Made by a program: the position numbers and the translations under genes. This document shows positions 18,303 through 27,778 of a DNA stretch of 32,560 nucleotides, piece after piece (positions within the stretch are counted from its first letter, which is position 1; each line of letters begins with the position of its first letter). A model generated the notes under the pieces. The model had not been told where the DNA came from, ran no database searches, and worked only from the letters and a program-made list of their open reading frames with translations. This stretch comes from Hyphomicrobiales bacterium (GTDB lineage: Bacteria > Pseudomonadota > Alphaproteobacteria > Rhizobiales > Rhizobiaceae). Location: contig UICE01000010.1 in the NCBI GenBank assembly GCA_900471815.1, forward strand, positions 45,442 to 78,001. The letters run 5' to 3'.

Positions 18303-18374
18303 TTCGGGCTCATTGCCCGGGCTAATTATTCAGTTCGGGCTCATTGCCCGGGCTTATTTGTCGGGCAGAGCCCG
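18303..18374 (-). repeat. Three tandem GC-rich hairpins between rpoA and rplQ
   Basis: A 21-base unit, TTCGGGCTCATTGCCCGGGC plus T, is present identically at 18303-18323 and 18334-18354 (period 31). Each copy folds as CGGGC-TCATT-GCCCG. A third, shorter hairpin CGGGC-AGA-GCCCG is at 18362-18374, three bases past the rpoA stop codon. None is followed by a T run on the minus strand, so they look like processing, stabilising or pausing elements rather than terminators. Confidence 0.75.
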
Positions 18375-18376
18375 GA

Positions 18377-19390
18377 TTAGTACTGGTCTTCGTAACGCTT
18401 GGCGAGATCTTCGATGTTCTCTGGCGGCCAAGCTGGAACTTCCATACCAAGATGGAGGCCCATGGAAGCCAGAACTTCCTTGATTTCGTTCAACGACTTG
18501 CGACCGAAGTTCGGTGTGCGCAGCATTTCTGCTTCTGTCTTCTGAATGAGATCGCCAATGTAGACGATATTATCATTCTTCAGGCAGTTTGCCGAGCGAA
18601 CCGAAAGTTCGAGTTCATCGACCTTCTTGAGCAGAGCAGGATTGAACGCGAGTTCAGTAACCTGTTCCTGCTGAACTTCTTTTTGCGGCTCGTCAAAGTT
18701 GACGAAGATCGCCAGCTGGTCCTGAAGAATACGTGCTGCGTAAGCAACAGCATCTTCACCGGAGATCGAACCATCTGTCTCGATCTGGAGGATCAGCTTG
18801 TCATAATCGAGAACCTGACCTTCACGGGTGTTCTCGATTTTATAGGAAACCTTGCGGACCGGTGAGTAAAGGCTATCGACTGGAATAAGACCAATCGGAG
18901 CATCTTCTGCGCGGTTGCGGTCAGCTGGAACATAACCCTTGCCGGTGTTGACAGTGAATTCCATGCGGATTTCAGCGCCTTCATCGAGCGTGCAGATAAC
19001 GTGTTCCGGGTTGAGAATTTCAATATCGCCAACAGTCTGGATATCGCCAGCTGTTACGACGCCTGGGCCTTCCTTACGGACGACCATGCGCTTTGGACCA
19101 TCGCTTTCCATGTGGATAGCGATTTCCTTGATGTTGAGGACGATGTCTGTAACATCTTCGCGAACGCCAGGGATCGACGAGAATTCATGCAGAACGCCGT
19201 CGATCTGTACCGCAGTCACGGCAGCACCGCGCAGCGAAGACAGAAGAACGCGGCGCAAGGCATTGCCCAGCGTCAAGCCATAACCGCGCTCTAGCGGTTC
19301 AGCGACGACAGTAGCCTTGGTCTTCGAGCCGGAAGTCTGAAACTCGACCTTGTTCGGCTTGATCAATTCTTGCCAGTTTTTCTGGATCAT
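18377..19390 (-). CDS. rpoA: DNA-directed RNA polymerase subunit alpha
   Basis: The alpha dimer nucleates RNA polymerase assembly. The 337-residue protein has the N-terminal assembly domain (about 1-235, with [24 protein letters not shown]). A short linker leads to the C-terminal domain (about 255-320) with [16 protein letters not shown] and [14 protein letters not shown], which contacts UP elements and activators. Length and motifs are typical of alphaproteobacteria. It is separated by 124 bases from rpsK, a gap with a small CCCC/GGGG hairpin (19450-19461) and no visible promoter. Confidence 0.98.
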   Translation of the reverse strand: MIQKNWQELIKPNKVEFQTSGSKTKATVVAEPLERGYGLTLGNALRRVLLSSLRGAAVTAVQIDGVLHEFSSIPGVREDVTDIVLNIKEIAIHMESDGPKRMVVRKEGPGVVTAGDIQTVGDIEILNPEHVICTLDEGAEIRMEFTVNTGKGYVPADRNRAEDAPIGLIPVDSLYSPVRKVSYKIENTREGQVLDYDKLILQIETDGSISGEDAVAYAARILQDQLAIFVNFDEPQKEVQQEQVTELAFNPALLKKVDELELSVRSANCLKNDNIVYIGDLIQKTEAEMLRTPNFGRKSLNEIKEVLASMGLHLGMEVPAWPPENIEDLAKRYEDQY

Positions 19391-19514
19391 CTATGTTTTC
19401 CTTATCCTTGCCAGTGCCACCATCCAATCGTGGCCTTGAAGCGTGGAAACCCCGTCAGGGGCTTGAAGCCGATGAGTTGAAATCAACCCACCGGCCAAAT
19501 CCTAGAGCAAAAGA

Positions 19515-19904
19515 CTAGACGCGACGACGCTTGCGCGGACGGCAGCCATTGTGCGGGATCGGTGTCACATCACGGATCGATGTGATTGTGAAACCTGCAG
19601 CCTGCAATGCGCGCAAAGCGGATTCACGGCCGGAGCCAGGTCCGCAAACTTCAACTTCCAAAGAACGCATGCCGTGTTCCTGTGCCTTCTTTGCACAATC
19701 TTCAGCAGCCATCTGAGCAGCAAATGGTGTGGACTTGCGCGAGCCTTTGAAGCCCTGCGCACCAGCCGACGACCAAGCAATTGCATTGCCCTGCGCATCA
19801 GTGATGGTGATCATTGTATTGTTGAATGTCGAATTCACGTGGGCAACGCCCGACGAAATGTTCTTCCGCTCGCGGCGGCGAACGCGTGTGGCTTCCTTGG
19901 CCAT
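19515..19904 (-). CDS. rpsK: 30S ribosomal protein S11
   Basis: S11 sits in the platform of the small subunit near the mRNA exit. The 129-residue protein carries the conserved C-terminal stretch [19 protein letters not shown] and the central [15 protein letters not shown]. It lies between rpsM and rpoA as in most bacteria. The 128-base gap before it contains a GC-rich hairpin. Confidence 0.98.
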   Translation of the reverse strand: MAKEATRVRRRERKNISSGVAHVNSTFNNTMITITDAQGNAIAWSSAGAQGFKGSRKSTPFAAQMAAEDCAKKAQEHGMRSLEVEVCGPGSGRESALRALQAAGFTITSIRDVTPIPHNGCRPRKRRRV

Positions 19905-20004
19905 AGTAGTCCTTTCAGTTGATCTCGACGCCTCCGTATTTCCAGAGGCTCCACCGTGGTTCAGTTAACGTGTGAAACCAGCACGTCCGCCCCAAAAGGC
20001 AGAA

Positions 20005-20026
20005 CCGGCGCAGCGAGCCGCGCCGG
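20005..20026 (-). repeat. GC-rich hairpin between rpsM and rpsK
   Basis: CCGGCGC (20005-20011) pairs perfectly with GCGCCGG (20020-20026) around an 8-base loop. It begins seven bases after the rpsM stop codon. There is no T run, so full termination is unlikely. A weaker stem GCCTC/GAGGC lies further downstream, near 19930-19948. Confidence 0.6.
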
Positions 20027-20032
20027 ACAATA

Positions 20033-20401
20033 TTACTTCTTCTTGCCGGCAATTGCCTTGGCAGGACCCTTACGGGTGCGCGCATTTGTATGCGTGCGCT
20101 GACCGCGGACCGGAAGCGAGCGGCGATGACGTAGACCGCGATAGCAGCCCAAATCCATCAGACGCTTGATGTTCATGGAAACTTCACGACGCAGATCACC
20201 CTCAACGTGGTAATCACGATCGATCGTTTCACGGATCTGCAGCACTTCGGCATCGGTCAACTGATTGACGCGACGCTCTGCAGGAATGCCGACTTTCTCG
20301 ACGATTTCCTGTGCAAATTTTTGACCAATCCCGTGAATGTACTGAAGCGCGATAACAACGCGCTTGTTCGTCGGGATGTTGACGCCAGCGATACGAGCCA
20401 C
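20033..20401 (-). CDS. rpsM: 30S ribosomal protein S13
   Basis: S13 is in the head of the small subunit and touches the P-site tRNA and the bridge to the large subunit. The 122-residue protein starts [14 protein letters not shown] and contains [25 protein letters not shown] in its basic C-terminal tail. The start codon is GTG, supported by AAGGAG seven bases before it. It follows adk after a gap of 211 bases, the longest in this cluster apart from rplO-secY. Confidence 0.98.
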   Translation of the reverse strand: MARIAGVNIPTNKRVVIALQYIHGIGQKFAQEIVEKVGIPAERRVNQLTDAEVLQIRETIDRDYHVEGDLRREVSMNIKRLMDLGCYRGLRHRRSLPVRGQRTHTNARTRKGPAKAIAGKKK

Positions 20402-20612
20402 GTCTGTTCTCCTTGTTAACCGGCAGAGCTGGATTACCGATACGGCGGCCAGATGACGGGATGAAAATTAATATTCGAGGACAAACATAAACGATCAGCC
20501 CCGAACCTTTATTACTGGATCGGCGCCGACCGCTTTATATCCAAGCGAATTTGCGCCGTACTTGAAGGAATCGCTGTCAAAAGTCAACTCCTCCAAGAAA
20601 ATTAAGTCAGTC
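20402..20612 (-). other. 211-base gap between adk and rpsM, possible internal promoter
   Basis: No gene is supported here. On the minus strand the region begins near the adk stop and holds two overlapping TTGACT/TTGACA boxes (about 20575-20586), but no good -10 element stands at 16-18 bases from either. A TATAAA sequence lies further down, too far for normal spacing. A secondary promoter for the alpha operon (rpsM-rpsK-rpoA-rplQ) is possible and would suit the gap, but the sequence supports it only weakly. Confidence 0.3.
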
Positions 20613-21263
20613 CTAGAGTTCCGACAGAATTTTCTCGATCGATGCCGTGACCTCTTCAAAGTCGGCCATGCCATCAACCTTCTTCAACTTGCCCTTGGCA
20701 TAGTAGTAGCCAATCAACGGCGAAGTCTGCTTGTAGTATGCCTCAAGGCGCGTGCGCACCGTTTCAGCATTGTCGTCCGGACGGCGTTTGAATTCCGTCG
20801 AGCCGCATTTGTCGCAGACACCCGCAACTTTCGGCTTTTTATTGGTATCGTGATACCCGGTTCCGCATTTTGCGCAGGTATATCGGCCCGATATGCGCTC
20901 GACGAGAACGTTGTCGTCCACTTCAAGCTCGATCACGCAATCCAACTCCAGATCCTTTTCAGCGAGCATGCGCTCTACTGCATCGGCCTGAACCAGAGTG
21001 CGCGGATAGCCGTCGAGAATAAATCCCTTTACTGCATCCGGCTGATCAATGCGTTCGGAGACGATCGCATTGACGATCTCGTCAGAAACCAGATTGCCGG
21101 CATCCATGACGGCTTTGGCCTTCAGGCCTACATCTGTTCCCTTAGTGACTGCTTCGCGCAACATGTCCCCCGTGGAGAGTTGCGGTATGCCTAACTTTTC
21201 GACCAAGCGCTGAGATTGAGTTCCCTTACCTGCCCCCGGTGGTCCGAGAAGTATTAATCTCAT
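20613..21263 (-). CDS. adk: Adenylate kinase (long form with Cys4 lid)
   Basis: Adk interconverts ATP, ADP and AMP. The 216-residue protein shows the P-loop GPPGAGKGT (7-15), the AMP-site TGDMLR (31-36) and the DGYPRT motif (84-89). The lid is of the long type and carries C130, C133, C150 and C153 in a CxxC-16-CxxC pattern that should bind a structural zinc. Its ATG overlaps the secY stop in the form ATGA, so translation is coupled. Its place inside the ribosomal cluster is common in bacteria. Confidence 0.97.
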   Translation of the reverse strand: MRLILLGPPGAGKGTQSQRLVEKLGIPQLSTGDMLREAVTKGTDVGLKAKAVMDAGNLVSDEIVNAIVSERIDQPDAVKGFILDGYPRTLVQADAVERMLAEKDLELDCVIELEVDDNVLVERISGRYTCAKCGTGYHDTNKKPKVAGVCDKCGSTEFKRRPDDNAETVRTRLEAYYKQTSPLIGYYYAKGKLKKVDGMADFEEVTASIEKILSEL

Positions 21264-22600
21264 CTGTTGCGTTTCCCTCCACGGAGCTTCGACTTCTTGA
21301 TAAGCCCCTCATATTGATGCGCGATCAGGTGCCCCTGGATCTGTGCAACCGTATCGAGCGTAACGCTCACGACGATCAGCAGCGACGTGCCGCCGAGATA
21401 GAAAGGAACACCAGCCCACGAAATAAGGAACTCCGGCAGCATGCAGATCAGAACCAGATAGGCTGCGCCGAGGACTGTGATACGGGTGAGTACAAAATCG
21501 ATATATTCTGCTGTACGCTCACCGGGACGAATGCCAGGAATGAAACCTGAATGCTTCTTCAACTGATCGGCAGTGTCCTTCGGATTGAAGACAAGCGCCG
21601 TGTAGAAGAAGGCGAAGAAAACGATCATCGCAGCGTAGAGGAACATATAGGCAGGCTGGCCATGGCCGAGCGAAGACAGGATGCTCGTCGCCCAGGCAGG
21701 CATTTGTTCATTCTGGGCAAATCCGGCAACGGTTGCAGGCAAAAGCAGCAACGAGGAAGCGAAGATCGGCGGGATAACACCAGCAGTGTTCAGCTTCAAA
21801 GGCAGATGCGAAGTATCGCCCTGGAACATGCGGTTACCGACCTGACGCTTCGGATACTGGATCAGAAGGCGGCGCTGTGCGCGTTCAACAAAGACGATAA
21901 TACCGATAACAGCAATCGTCAGCACGATAATCGCCAGAATCACGCCTGTGGACAAAGCGCCGGTACGGCCAAGCTCCAGTGTACCGGAAATGGCTTGCGG
22001 CAGGTTGGCAACGATGCCCGAGAAGATGATCAGCGAAATACCGTTACCGATGCCGCGCGCAGTAATCTGCTCGCCAAGCCACATCAGGAACATTGTGCCG
22101 CCGACAAGAGTGATCACTGTCGAGAACAGGAAGAAGGGCCCCGGATCGGTGACAATGCCCTGACTGCCCTGCAAACCGACAGCAATCGCATAGGCCTGTA
22201 CAGTCGCAAGCAGCACGGTGCCGTAGCGTGTATATTGATTGATAACCTTGCGGCCCTGCTCGCCATCCTTCTTCAACTGCTCGAGAGCAGGAATGACGGA
22301 CGTCATGAGCTGGACGATGATCGATGCCGAGATATAAGGCATGATACCAAGCGCAAAGATCGCCATGCGTTCAACCGCACCGCCTGCGAACATGTTGAAC
22401 ATGCCGAGGATACCCTGCGCCTGATTGTTGAAAGCCTGAGCGAATGCGCCGAGATTGATGCCCGGCAACGGGATATAGGTGCCAAGCCGGTAAACCAGCA
22501 ATGCGCCAAGTGTAAACCAGATACGCTTCTTGAGCTCACTGGCTTTTGAAAAAGCTGAGAAATTGAGATTTGACGCGAGCTGTTCAGCGGCTGAAGCCAT
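21260..22600 (-). CDS. secY: Protein translocase subunit SecY
   Basis: SecY forms the channel of the SecYEG inner-membrane translocon. The 446-residue protein has ten predicted membrane segments and family signatures such as [15 protein letters not shown] and the cytoplasmic loop [13 protein letters not shown]. The start has CGGAG seven bases upstream. The gap to rplO on the upstream side is 213 bases and contains a very stable hairpin, while the 3' end overlaps adk. Confidence 0.98.
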   Translation of the reverse strand: MASAAEQLASNLNFSAFSKASELKKRIWFTLGALLVYRLGTYIPLPGINLGAFAQAFNNQAQGILGMFNMFAGGAVERMAIFALGIMPYISASIIVQLMTSVIPALEQLKKDGEQGRKVINQYTRYGTVLLATVQAYAIAVGLQGSQGIVTDPGPFFLFSTVITLVGGTMFLMWLGEQITARGIGNGISLIIFSGIVANLPQAISGTLELGRTGALSTGVILAIIVLTIAVIGIIVFVERAQRRLLIQYPKRQVGNRMFQGDTSHLPLKLNTAGVIPPIFASSLLLLPATVAGFAQNEQMPAWATSILSSLGHGQPAYMFLYAAMIVFFAFFYTALVFNPKDTADQLKKHSGFIPGIRPGERTAEYIDFVLTRITVLGAAYLVLICMLPEFLISWAGVPFYLGGTSLLIVVSVTLDTVAQIQGHLIAHQYEGLIKKSKLRGGKRNR

Positions 22601-22774
22601 TATAGTCTCCGGTCTGTGCCGTCAGAGCGGTATCCCGCTTCGACTTTTGTTCTTTCGCCATTTCAAACGGAAAACCGGCAGCCACTTTTCCTGAAATTGC
22701 GTTAGAGCCCGTTCTAAACCCGGTATCGAGAATCGACGGTCTTACCCCCAAATATGATGTGGGGAGAAAAGGTA

Positions 22775-22803
22775 CAAGCGGCGATCGTAAAGATCGCCGC
22801 TTG
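22775..22803 (-). terminator. 12-bp hairpin between rplO and secY, possible partial terminator
   Basis: CAAGCGGCGATC (22775-22786) and GATCGCCGCTTG (22792-22803) form a perfect 12-bp stem with a 5-base loop. It begins 11 bases after the rplO stop codon. On the minus strand it is followed by TACCTTTTCTC, a poor but T-containing tail, and then by a smaller CCCC/GGGG hairpin (22746-22764). It may reduce transcription into secY or protect the upstream ribosomal mRNA from 3' exonucleases. Confidence 0.6.
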
Positions 22804-22813
22804 CCTGTCCGTA

Positions 22814-23290
22814 TTATTCTGCTGCTGCAGGTGCAGCTGGCAGCTTGACTGTACCGCCGGCCTTTTCGATCTTTTCGATCGCAGCCTTTGATGCACCGGA
22901 AACTTCAAAAGTTACCGCAGTCGTGATTTCGCCGTCAGACAGAAGACGAACGCCATCCTTGGCGCGGCGGATAACGCCGGCAGCCTTGAGCGTTTCAATC
23001 GTGACAGCAGCCTTCGGGTCGAGCTTCTTGGCATCGATTGCAGTCTGCACGCGGCCGACTGAAACGGTGTTGAAGTTCTTCGAGAAGATGTTGGTGAAAC
23101 CGCGCTTTGGCAAGCGACGGTAAACTGGCATCTGTCCGCCTTCGAAACCGTTGATGGCAACGCCCGAACGGGACTTCTGACCCTTGACACCACGACCGGC
23201 TGTCTTGCCGGAACCAGAACCAATACCGCGGCCGACGCGCTTGCGAGCCTTGGTTGCGCCTGGATTTTCACTCAGATCATTGAGTTTCAT
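22814..23290 (-). CDS. rplO: 50S ribosomal protein L15
   Basis: L15 is a late-assembly protein of the large subunit. The 158-residue protein starts [18 protein letters not shown] and has the Gly-rich extension [22 protein letters not shown]. An ATA-type longer start seven codons upstream is rejected because GGAG stands nine bases before the ATG at 23290. The Ala-rich C terminus (about 145-158) is an extension beyond the core. It is 17 bases after rpmD. Confidence 0.97.
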   Translation of the reverse strand: MKLNDLSENPGATKARKRVGRGIGSGSGKTAGRGVKGQKSRSGVAINGFEGGQMPVYRRLPKRGFTNIFSKNFNTVSVGRVQTAIDAKKLDPKAAVTIETLKAAGVIRRAKDGVRLLSDGEITTAVTFEVSGASKAAIEKIEKAGGTVKLPAAPAAAE

Positions 23291-23307
23291 TTGTCTAATC
23301 TCCGGTA

Positions 23308-23508
23308 TCAAGCCTCGTCCACGACGCGGACGAGATGTTGAACCTTGGCAATCATGCCGCGAATTGAAGGCGTATCTTCAAGTGTGCGACGACGATGCAT
23401 TTTATTGAGGCCCAGGCCAACAAGCGTTGCACGCTGTTCTGCCGGACGGCGGATAGGGCTGCCGATCTGTTCGACCGTAACCGTCTTACCCTTCTTCTTC
23501 TCAACCAT
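23308..23508 (-). CDS. rpmD: 50S ribosomal protein L30
   Basis: L30 is a small large-subunit protein found in the spc operon between S5 and L15. The 66-residue protein contains the conserved [20 protein letters not shown] and the [17 protein letters not shown] segment. It is about six residues longer at the N terminus than the shortest homologues, with a basic MVEKKKGK start. Confidence 0.96.
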   Translation of the reverse strand: MVEKKKGKTVTVEQIGSPIRRPAEQRATLVGLGLNKMHRRRTLEDTPSIRGMIAKVQHLVRVVDEA

Positions 23509-23575
23509 GACTTTGTCCTTTAGTCTCTACAGTGAGCAAAGCCGTAGGCCCTGCCCTGCTGCGCCACTTTATGGC

Positions 23576-24142
23576 CTATTCTTCCGAACCGACCACATCG
23601 CGGCGGCGAGCCTGCAGTGTCGAATACTTGATACCGCGCTGTGCAGCGATGTCCTTCGGGTGCATCTGATGCTTGAGAGCATCGAATGTCGCGCGAACCA
23701 TGTTGTATGGGTTCGACGAACCGAGTGACTTGGCAACAACGTCCTGTACGCCGAGAGTCTCGAAGACTGCGCGCATTGGACCACCGGCGATGATACCTGT
23801 ACCAGCTGTAGCTGCACGAAGCAGAACCTTGCCGGCCCCGTGACGGCCATGCACATCGTGATGCAATGTACGGCCCGAACGCAGCGGAACGAAGATCATT
23901 TCGCGTTTGGCAGCTTCAGTTGCCTTACGGATAGCTTCCGGCACTTCGCGCGCCTTGCCATGACCAAAACCAACGCGGCCCTTCTGATCGCCGACAACGA
24001 CGAGAGCAGCAAAACCGAAACGCCGTCCGCCCTTAACAACTTTGGCGACGCGGTTAATGTGTACGAGCTTGTCAACGAATTCGCTATCGCGCTCTTCGTT
24101 ACGGCCACCACGATCGTCGCGGCCTCTCTTTTCCTGTGCCAT
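23576..24142 (-). CDS. rpsE: 30S ribosomal protein S5
   Basis: S5 helps to maintain translational fidelity and mRNA unwinding. In the 188-residue protein the double-stranded RNA-binding-like domain has [18 protein letters not shown] and [18 protein letters not shown], and the C-terminal half has [19 protein letters not shown]. The N-terminal Arg/Asp/Glu-rich stretch (about 1-20) is a lineage extension. AGGAG stands too close to the ATG, but an AAGGA about 10 bases upstream can serve. A TAGGCC/GGCCTA repeat (23545-23578) overlaps the stop codon. Confidence 0.97.
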   Translation of the reverse strand: MAQEKRGRDDRGGRNEERDSEFVDKLVHINRVAKVVKGGRRFGFAALVVVGDQKGRVGFGHGKAREVPEAIRKATEAAKREMIFVPLRSGRTLHHDVHGRHGAGKVLLRAATAGTGIIAGGPMRAVFETLGVQDVVAKSLGSSNPYNMVRATFDALKHQMHPKDIAAQRGIKYSTLQARRRDVVGSEE

Positions 24143-24239
24143 GCTCCTAATTCCTTTTTCTTTTCCGGTAGCACGAATGACATTACAGCGCCGTGGATAT
24201 CAATTGATCCACATAGATCGCGGTAACAGTTTTAGTACG

Positions 24240-24285
24240 CGAAGTCCGGCTTACAAGAGACGAGCCCTTGCAGTCCCGGACTTCG
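24240..24285 (-). repeat. Long-stem hairpin between rplR and rpsE
   Basis: CGAAGTCCGG (24240-24249) pairs perfectly with CCGGACTTCG (24276-24285) around a 26-base loop that has weak internal pairing. A third copy of the arm, GAAGTCCG, is at 24300-24307, next to the rplR stop codon, and could compete for the same pairing. No T run follows on the minus strand. Confidence 0.65.
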
Positions 24286-24310
24286 AAAGTCTTGACCCTG
24301 AAGTCCGATC

Positions 24311-24673
24311 TTAGAAACTAAGACCTGCTTCGCGGGCAGCTTCAGCAAGCGCCTTTACACGGCCGTGGTAAATATACGCGCCACGATCGAAGACAACTTC
24401 CTTGATGCCAGCCTTGACGGCGCGCTCTGCAACGAGCTTGCCAACCAGTGCCGCTGCATCCGAATCTGCACCAGTCTTCAGCTTTCCCTTGAGGTCAGCT
24501 TCGAGAGTGGATGCGGATGCAATAGTGTGACCATGCGCATCATCAATGATCTGCGCATAGATATTCTTTGAAGAACGGTGGACGCTGAGCCGCGGACGGT
24601 CACCGGCAACCGCCTTGAGCTGGCGGCGAACACGCGAAGCGCGACGCTGAATGATTTCTTTCGGCGATGCCAT
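24311..24673 (-). CDS. rplR: 50S ribosomal protein L18
   Basis: L18 binds 5S rRNA together with L5 and L25. The 120-residue protein contains [20 protein letters not shown] and the C-terminal [21 protein letters not shown], as expected. AAGGAAC precedes the start. The gap to rplF upstream is 12 bases, whereas the gap to rpsE downstream is 168 bases. Confidence 0.97.
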   Translation of the reverse strand: MASPKEIIQRRASRVRRQLKAVAGDRPRLSVHRSSKNIYAQIIDDAHGHTIASASTLEADLKGKLKTGADSDAAALVGKLVAERAVKAGIKEVVFDRGAYIYHGRVKALAEAAREAGLSF

Positions 24674-24685
24674 GACACGAGTTCC

Positions 24686-25219
24686 TTACTTCTTCTTACC
24701 TTCTTTGCGAACGATCTTCTCGCCCGCATATTTCACGCCCTTGCCCTTGTAAGGCTCTGGGCTACGATATTCGCGAATTTCAGCTGCGACCTGGCCTACC
24801 TGCTGCTTGTCGATGCCGGTTACGACGATTTCCGTCGGCTTCGGCACTGCAACTGTGATGCCTTCCGGCACCTGATAGACAACTTCGTGACTGAAGCCAA
24901 GTGACAGCTGCAGGTTTTTGCCCTGCATGGCTGCACGATAGCCGACGCCGCTGATTTCAAGACGCTTTTCAAAACCGTCCTTAACACCCGTGAAGATGTT
25001 GACGACCATAGTGCGGCTCATGCCCCACTTTGAACGAGCGACTTTGGAGTTGTCACGCGGGTTAACGCTGACAGCACCGTCTTCAAACTTGACCACTACG
25101 TCGTCATTGGCAACGAAGGACAATTCGCCCTTCGGGCCTTTGGCCTTGATGGTCTGGCCGTCTACGCTGGCTGTTACGCCTTGCGGGACTGCCACTGGTT
25201 TTTTACCGATACGAGACAT
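24686..25219 (-). CDS. rplF: 50S ribosomal protein L6
   Basis: L6 lies near the GTPase-associated centre of the large subunit. The 177-residue protein is of usual length. It starts [15 protein letters not shown] and has the C-terminal signature [15 protein letters not shown]. Two similar alpha/beta domains can be made out (about 1-80 and 83-170). It lies 25 bases after rpsH. Confidence 0.98.
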   Translation of the reverse strand: MSRIGKKPVAVPQGVTASVDGQTIKAKGPKGELSFVANDDVVVKFEDGAVSVNPRDNSKVARSKWGMSRTMVVNIFTGVKDGFEKRLEISGVGYRAAMQGKNLQLSLGFSHEVVYQVPEGITVAVPKPTEIVVTGIDKQQVGQVAAEIREYRSPEPYKGKGVKYAGEKIVRKEGKKK

Positions 25220-25244
25220 TTTTCAAACCTTTTCAAGCCGTTGC

Positions 25245-25643
25245 TTAGAATATACGGCAGAGCAGTTCGCCGCCGACATTCTGTTCACGTGCCTCGTGGT
25301 CTGCCATAACGCCCTTCGGCGTCGACAGGATCGAAATACCAAGACCGTTCGCAACCTGCGGGATCGACTTGACCGACACGTAAACGCGGCGACCGGGCTT
25401 CGAAATACGGGTAATCTCACGAATTACCGGTACATTCTCAAAATACTTCAGTTCGATTTCGATTTCGGACTTGCCGTTGTCGAAGTCTACCTGGCTGTAT
25501 CCACGGATATAGCCTTCGGACTGAAGAACATCCAGAACGCGAGCGCGAAGCTTGGAGGCTGGTGTTGAAACCTTGCCCTTCTTGCGCATGATTGCGTTAC
25601 GGATACGTGTCAGCATATCGCCGAGAGGATCTGTCATAGACAT
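25245..25643 (-). CDS. rpsH: 30S ribosomal protein S8
   Basis: S8 organises the central domain of 16S rRNA and in E. coli represses the spc operon by binding mRNA near the L5 gene. The 132-residue protein has [15 protein letters not shown] at the N terminus and the signature [20 protein letters not shown] at the C terminus. Of two nearby ATGs the first (25643) is chosen because AAGGAG stands eight bases before it. Whether the autoregulation exists here is not shown. Confidence 0.98.
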   Translation of the reverse strand: MSMTDPLGDMLTRIRNAIMRKKGKVSTPASKLRARVLDVLQSEGYIRGYSQVDFDNGKSEIEIELKYFENVPVIREITRISKPGRRVYVSVKSIPQVANGLGISILSTPKGVMADHEAREQNVGGELLCRIF

Positions 25644-25655
25644 CGCGTTCTCTCC

Positions 25656-25961
25656 TTACCAGCTCGATTTCACGATGCCAGGCACCTGGCCGAGCGAACC
25701 CAGCTGGCGCAATGCGATACGCGACATTTTGATCTTGCGGTAATAACCGCGCGGACGACCCGATACTTCGCAACGATTGCGAATACGAACCTTGGTGGAA
25801 TTGCGTGGCAGTTCTGCCAGCTGGATGGTGGCGCGGAAGCGCTCATCCAGAGGAAGCGACTGATTCATCACGACAGCCTTCAGGCGCGCCCGCTTTGCAG
25901 CGAAACGCTTAACCAGAAGACCGCGGCGCTTGTTCTTTTCGACTGCGCTCGTCTTTGCCAT
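25656..25961 (-). CDS. rpsN: 30S ribosomal protein S14 (zinc-free long form)
   Basis: S14 is in the head of the small subunit. From [14 protein letters not shown] it has 101 residues, the length of the long form. The only cysteine is in [12 protein letters not shown], so the zinc-binding CxxC pair of the short form is missing; this is the normal C-minus type of proteobacteria. The frame stays open 67 codons upstream, but that part runs into rplE on the same strand in another frame and is not S14. Confidence 0.97.
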   Translation of the reverse strand: MAKTSAVEKNKRRGLLVKRFAAKRARLKAVVMNQSLPLDERFRATIQLAELPRNSTKVRIRNRCEVSGRPRGYYRKIKMSRIALRQLGSLGQVPGIVKSSW

Positions 25962-25986
25962 TTCAAATACCTCGCTACGCTTGCCG

Positions 25987-26544
25987 TTACTGGCGGAAAG
26001 GGAAGTTGAAGGCGCGCAGAAGAGCGCGGGCTTCATCATCCGTTTTTGCAGTCGTGCAAACGATGATGTCCATGCCCCAGATCTGATCAACCTTATCGTA
26101 GTTGATTTCCGGGAACACAATGTGTTCCTTGATACCCATGGCAAAGTTGCCACGGCCGTCAAAGCTCTTTGGATTCAGGCCGCGGAAATCTCGAACGCGT
26201 GGAAGCGCGATCGTGATCAGGCGGTCAATGAATTCGTACATGCGCTCTTTACGAAGAGTTACCTTCGTACCGATCGGCATATTCTCACGCACCTTGAAGG
26301 TAGCGATCGAATTGCGCGCACGGGTAATAACCGGCTTCTGGCCAGCAATCAATGCCAGATCTTCAGCTGCGACAGTTGGCTTCTTCGAGTCAGCTGTTGC
26401 TTCGCCTACACCCATGTTGAGAACAACCTTGGTGATGCGTGGGATCTGCATCTCGTTTTCGTATTTGAACTCTTCGAGAAGAGCTTTACGAACCACGTCG
26501 AAGTACTGTGTCTTCAGACGAGGTGTAATGTTTGCATCAGCCAT
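25987..26544 (-). CDS. rplE: 50S ribosomal protein L5
   Basis: L5 binds 5S rRNA and contacts the P-site tRNA. The 185-residue protein has [16 protein letters not shown] near residue 40 and the C-terminal [19 protein letters not shown]. Its start codon lies eight bases inside the 3' end of rplX, so ribosomes probably reinitiate. In E. coli the S8 repressor site covers this start; no obvious copy of that structure was recognised. Confidence 0.98.
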   Translation of the reverse strand: MADANITPRLKTQYFDVVRKALLEEFKYENEMQIPRITKVVLNMGVGEATADSKKPTVAAEDLALIAGQKPVITRARNSIATFKVRENMPIGTKVTLRKERMYEFIDRLITIALPRVRDFRGLNPKSFDGRGNFAMGIKEHIVFPEINYDKVDQIWGMDIIVCTTAKTDDEARALLRAFNFPFRQ

Positions 26545-26848
26545 CGATCAGATCTCCTGAACGCTTTGCTACACGTACCTTCTTGCCGTCCTCTAGGACC
26601 TTGAAACCAACGCGAGTTGGCTTGCCGTCCTTGTCGGCAATAGCAATGTTCGACAGATGGAGCGGCGCTTCTTTCGAAATAATGCCGGCTTCCTGGCTCT
26701 GTGTCTGCTTCTGGTGACGCTTTACAAGATTAACGCCGCGAACGAGCGCTTGCTCATCCTTCGGCAAAACTTTGATTACTTCGCCGGTACGGCCCTTGTC
26801 CTTACCAGCCAGAACGACAACGCGGTCGCCTTTACGGATCTTCTGCAT
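26537..26848 (-). CDS. rplX: 50S ribosomal protein L24
   Basis: L24 initiates large-subunit assembly and sits at the tunnel exit. The 103-residue protein begins with the KOW motif, [20 protein letters not shown], and ends in the [18 protein letters not shown] segment. It is 10 bases after rplN and overlaps rplE by eight bases. Confidence 0.97.
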   Translation of the reverse strand: MQKIRKGDRVVVLAGKDKGRTGEVIKVLPKDEQALVRGVNLVKRHQKQTQSQEAGIISKEAPLHLSNIAIADKDGKPTRVGFKVLEDGKKVRVAKRSGDLIDG

Positions 26849-26858
26849 CGTCTGCTCC

Positions 26859-27227
26859 TTACAAAACTTCTGGAGCCAGCGAGATGATCTTCATGTGGCT
26901 CTTTGCGCGAAGTTCGCGCGGAACCGGTCCGAAGATACGCGTGCCGATAGGCTCTTTCTTATTGTCGATCAAAACAGCAGCGTTCTTGTCGAAACGAATT
27001 ACGCTACCATCTGCGCGACGGATGTCTTTGGCTGTACGAACAACCACAGCCTTCATCACGTCACCCTTTTTAACACGGCCGCGCGGAATTGCTTCCTTGA
27101 TCGAAACGACAATAATGTCGCCGACCGAAGCATATTTCCGCTTCGAGCCGCCCAGCACCTTGATGCACATGACACGACGTGCGCCGGAATTATCCGCCAC
27201 GTCGAGGTTTGTTTGCATCTGAATCAT
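26859..27227 (-). CDS. rplN: 50S ribosomal protein L14
   Basis: L14 forms part of an intersubunit bridge and is the site where the RsfS silencing factor binds in other bacteria. The 122-residue protein has [18 protein letters not shown] and the family signature around [17 protein letters not shown]. It is separated from rpsQ by 84 bases that hold a short GGGC/GCCC stem (27260-27274) and an AT-rich stretch. Confidence 0.98.
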   Translation of the reverse strand: MIQMQTNLDVADNSGARRVMCIKVLGGSKRKYASVGDIIVVSIKEAIPRGRVKKGDVMKAVVVRTAKDIRRADGSVIRFDKNAAVLIDNKKEPIGTRIFGPVPRELRAKSHMKIISLAPEVL

Positions 27228-27311
27228 GACTAGCCGCCTTCTTCTTGTTCAACCGGACTGGGCTTTCTTTGCCCCTCGCGATTGTTGCGTACTTACATAC
27301 AGATATTAATA

Positions 27312-27554
27312 TTAACTTGCCGGGGCGTCAGTTACGACAACCCAACACTTGTCTTTCGAAATTGGCTTGGATTCCTCGATGGAAACCCGGTCGCCAACCT
27401 TGAACTGGTTGCTCTCATCATGCGCCTTGTACTTCTTGGACTGGCGCACAGTCTTCTGGAGGAGCGGGTGCGAATAGCGCCGCTCGACCTTGACCACGAT
27501 GGTCTTGTCGTTTTTGTCGCTCACGACAACGCCCTGCAGAATGCGTTTAGGCAT
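27312..27554 (-). CDS. rpsQ: 30S ribosomal protein S17
   Basis: S17 is an early-binding small-subunit protein with an OB fold. The 80-residue protein has [19 protein letters not shown] and the central signature [21 protein letters not shown]. It lies 11 bases after rpmC. Confidence 0.97.
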   Translation of the reverse strand: MPKRILQGVVVSDKNDKTIVVKVERRYSHPLLQKTVRQSKKYKAHDESNQFKVGDRVSIEESKPISKDKCWVVVTDAPAS

Positions 27555-27565
27555 GGTTTTCTTCC

Positions 27566-27766
27566 TTAAGCCTTGCTCTCGACCGCTTTTTGGCGGGCGA
27601 CAGTTTTGATGCGCGCAATATCACGGCGGATCTGCCGAACGCGAGCGGTTTTTTCCAACTGACCGGTTGCCTTCTGGAAGCGCAGGTTAAACTGCTCTTT
27701 CTTCAGCGAACCAAGTTCTTCATTCAACTGATCGAGGCTCAAGGCCCGAACTTCTGCGGATTTCAT
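27566..27766 (-). CDS. rpmC: 50S ribosomal protein L29
   Basis: L29 is a helical hairpin at the tunnel exit and part of the docking site for trigger factor and SRP. From [18 protein letters not shown] it has 66 residues. A GTG three codons upstream is in frame, but the AAGGGG ribosome binding site directly abuts it and is well placed (about 8-9 bases) for the ATG at 27766. The conserved [17 protein letters not shown] is present. Confidence 0.96.
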   Translation of the reverse strand: MKSAEVRALSLDQLNEELGSLKKEQFNLRFQKATGQLEKTARVRQIRRDIARIKTVARQKAVESKA

Positions 27767-27778
27767 AACATCCACCCC

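Noticed and set aside
20495-20677. Minus-strand 60-codon frame in the adk-rpsM gap
   Set aside because: It begins inside adk in another frame, has no family resemblance and no ribosome binding site. It is not rpmJ (L36), which would show a short Cys/His-rich sequence.
20562-21194. Plus-strand open frame of 210 codons opposite adk
   Set aside because: Shadow of adk; no recognisable protein and no start signals.
21551-22549. Plus-strand open frame of 332 codons opposite secY
   Set aside because: Highly charged composition is the expected reverse-complement image of a hydrophobic membrane protein; secY is certain.
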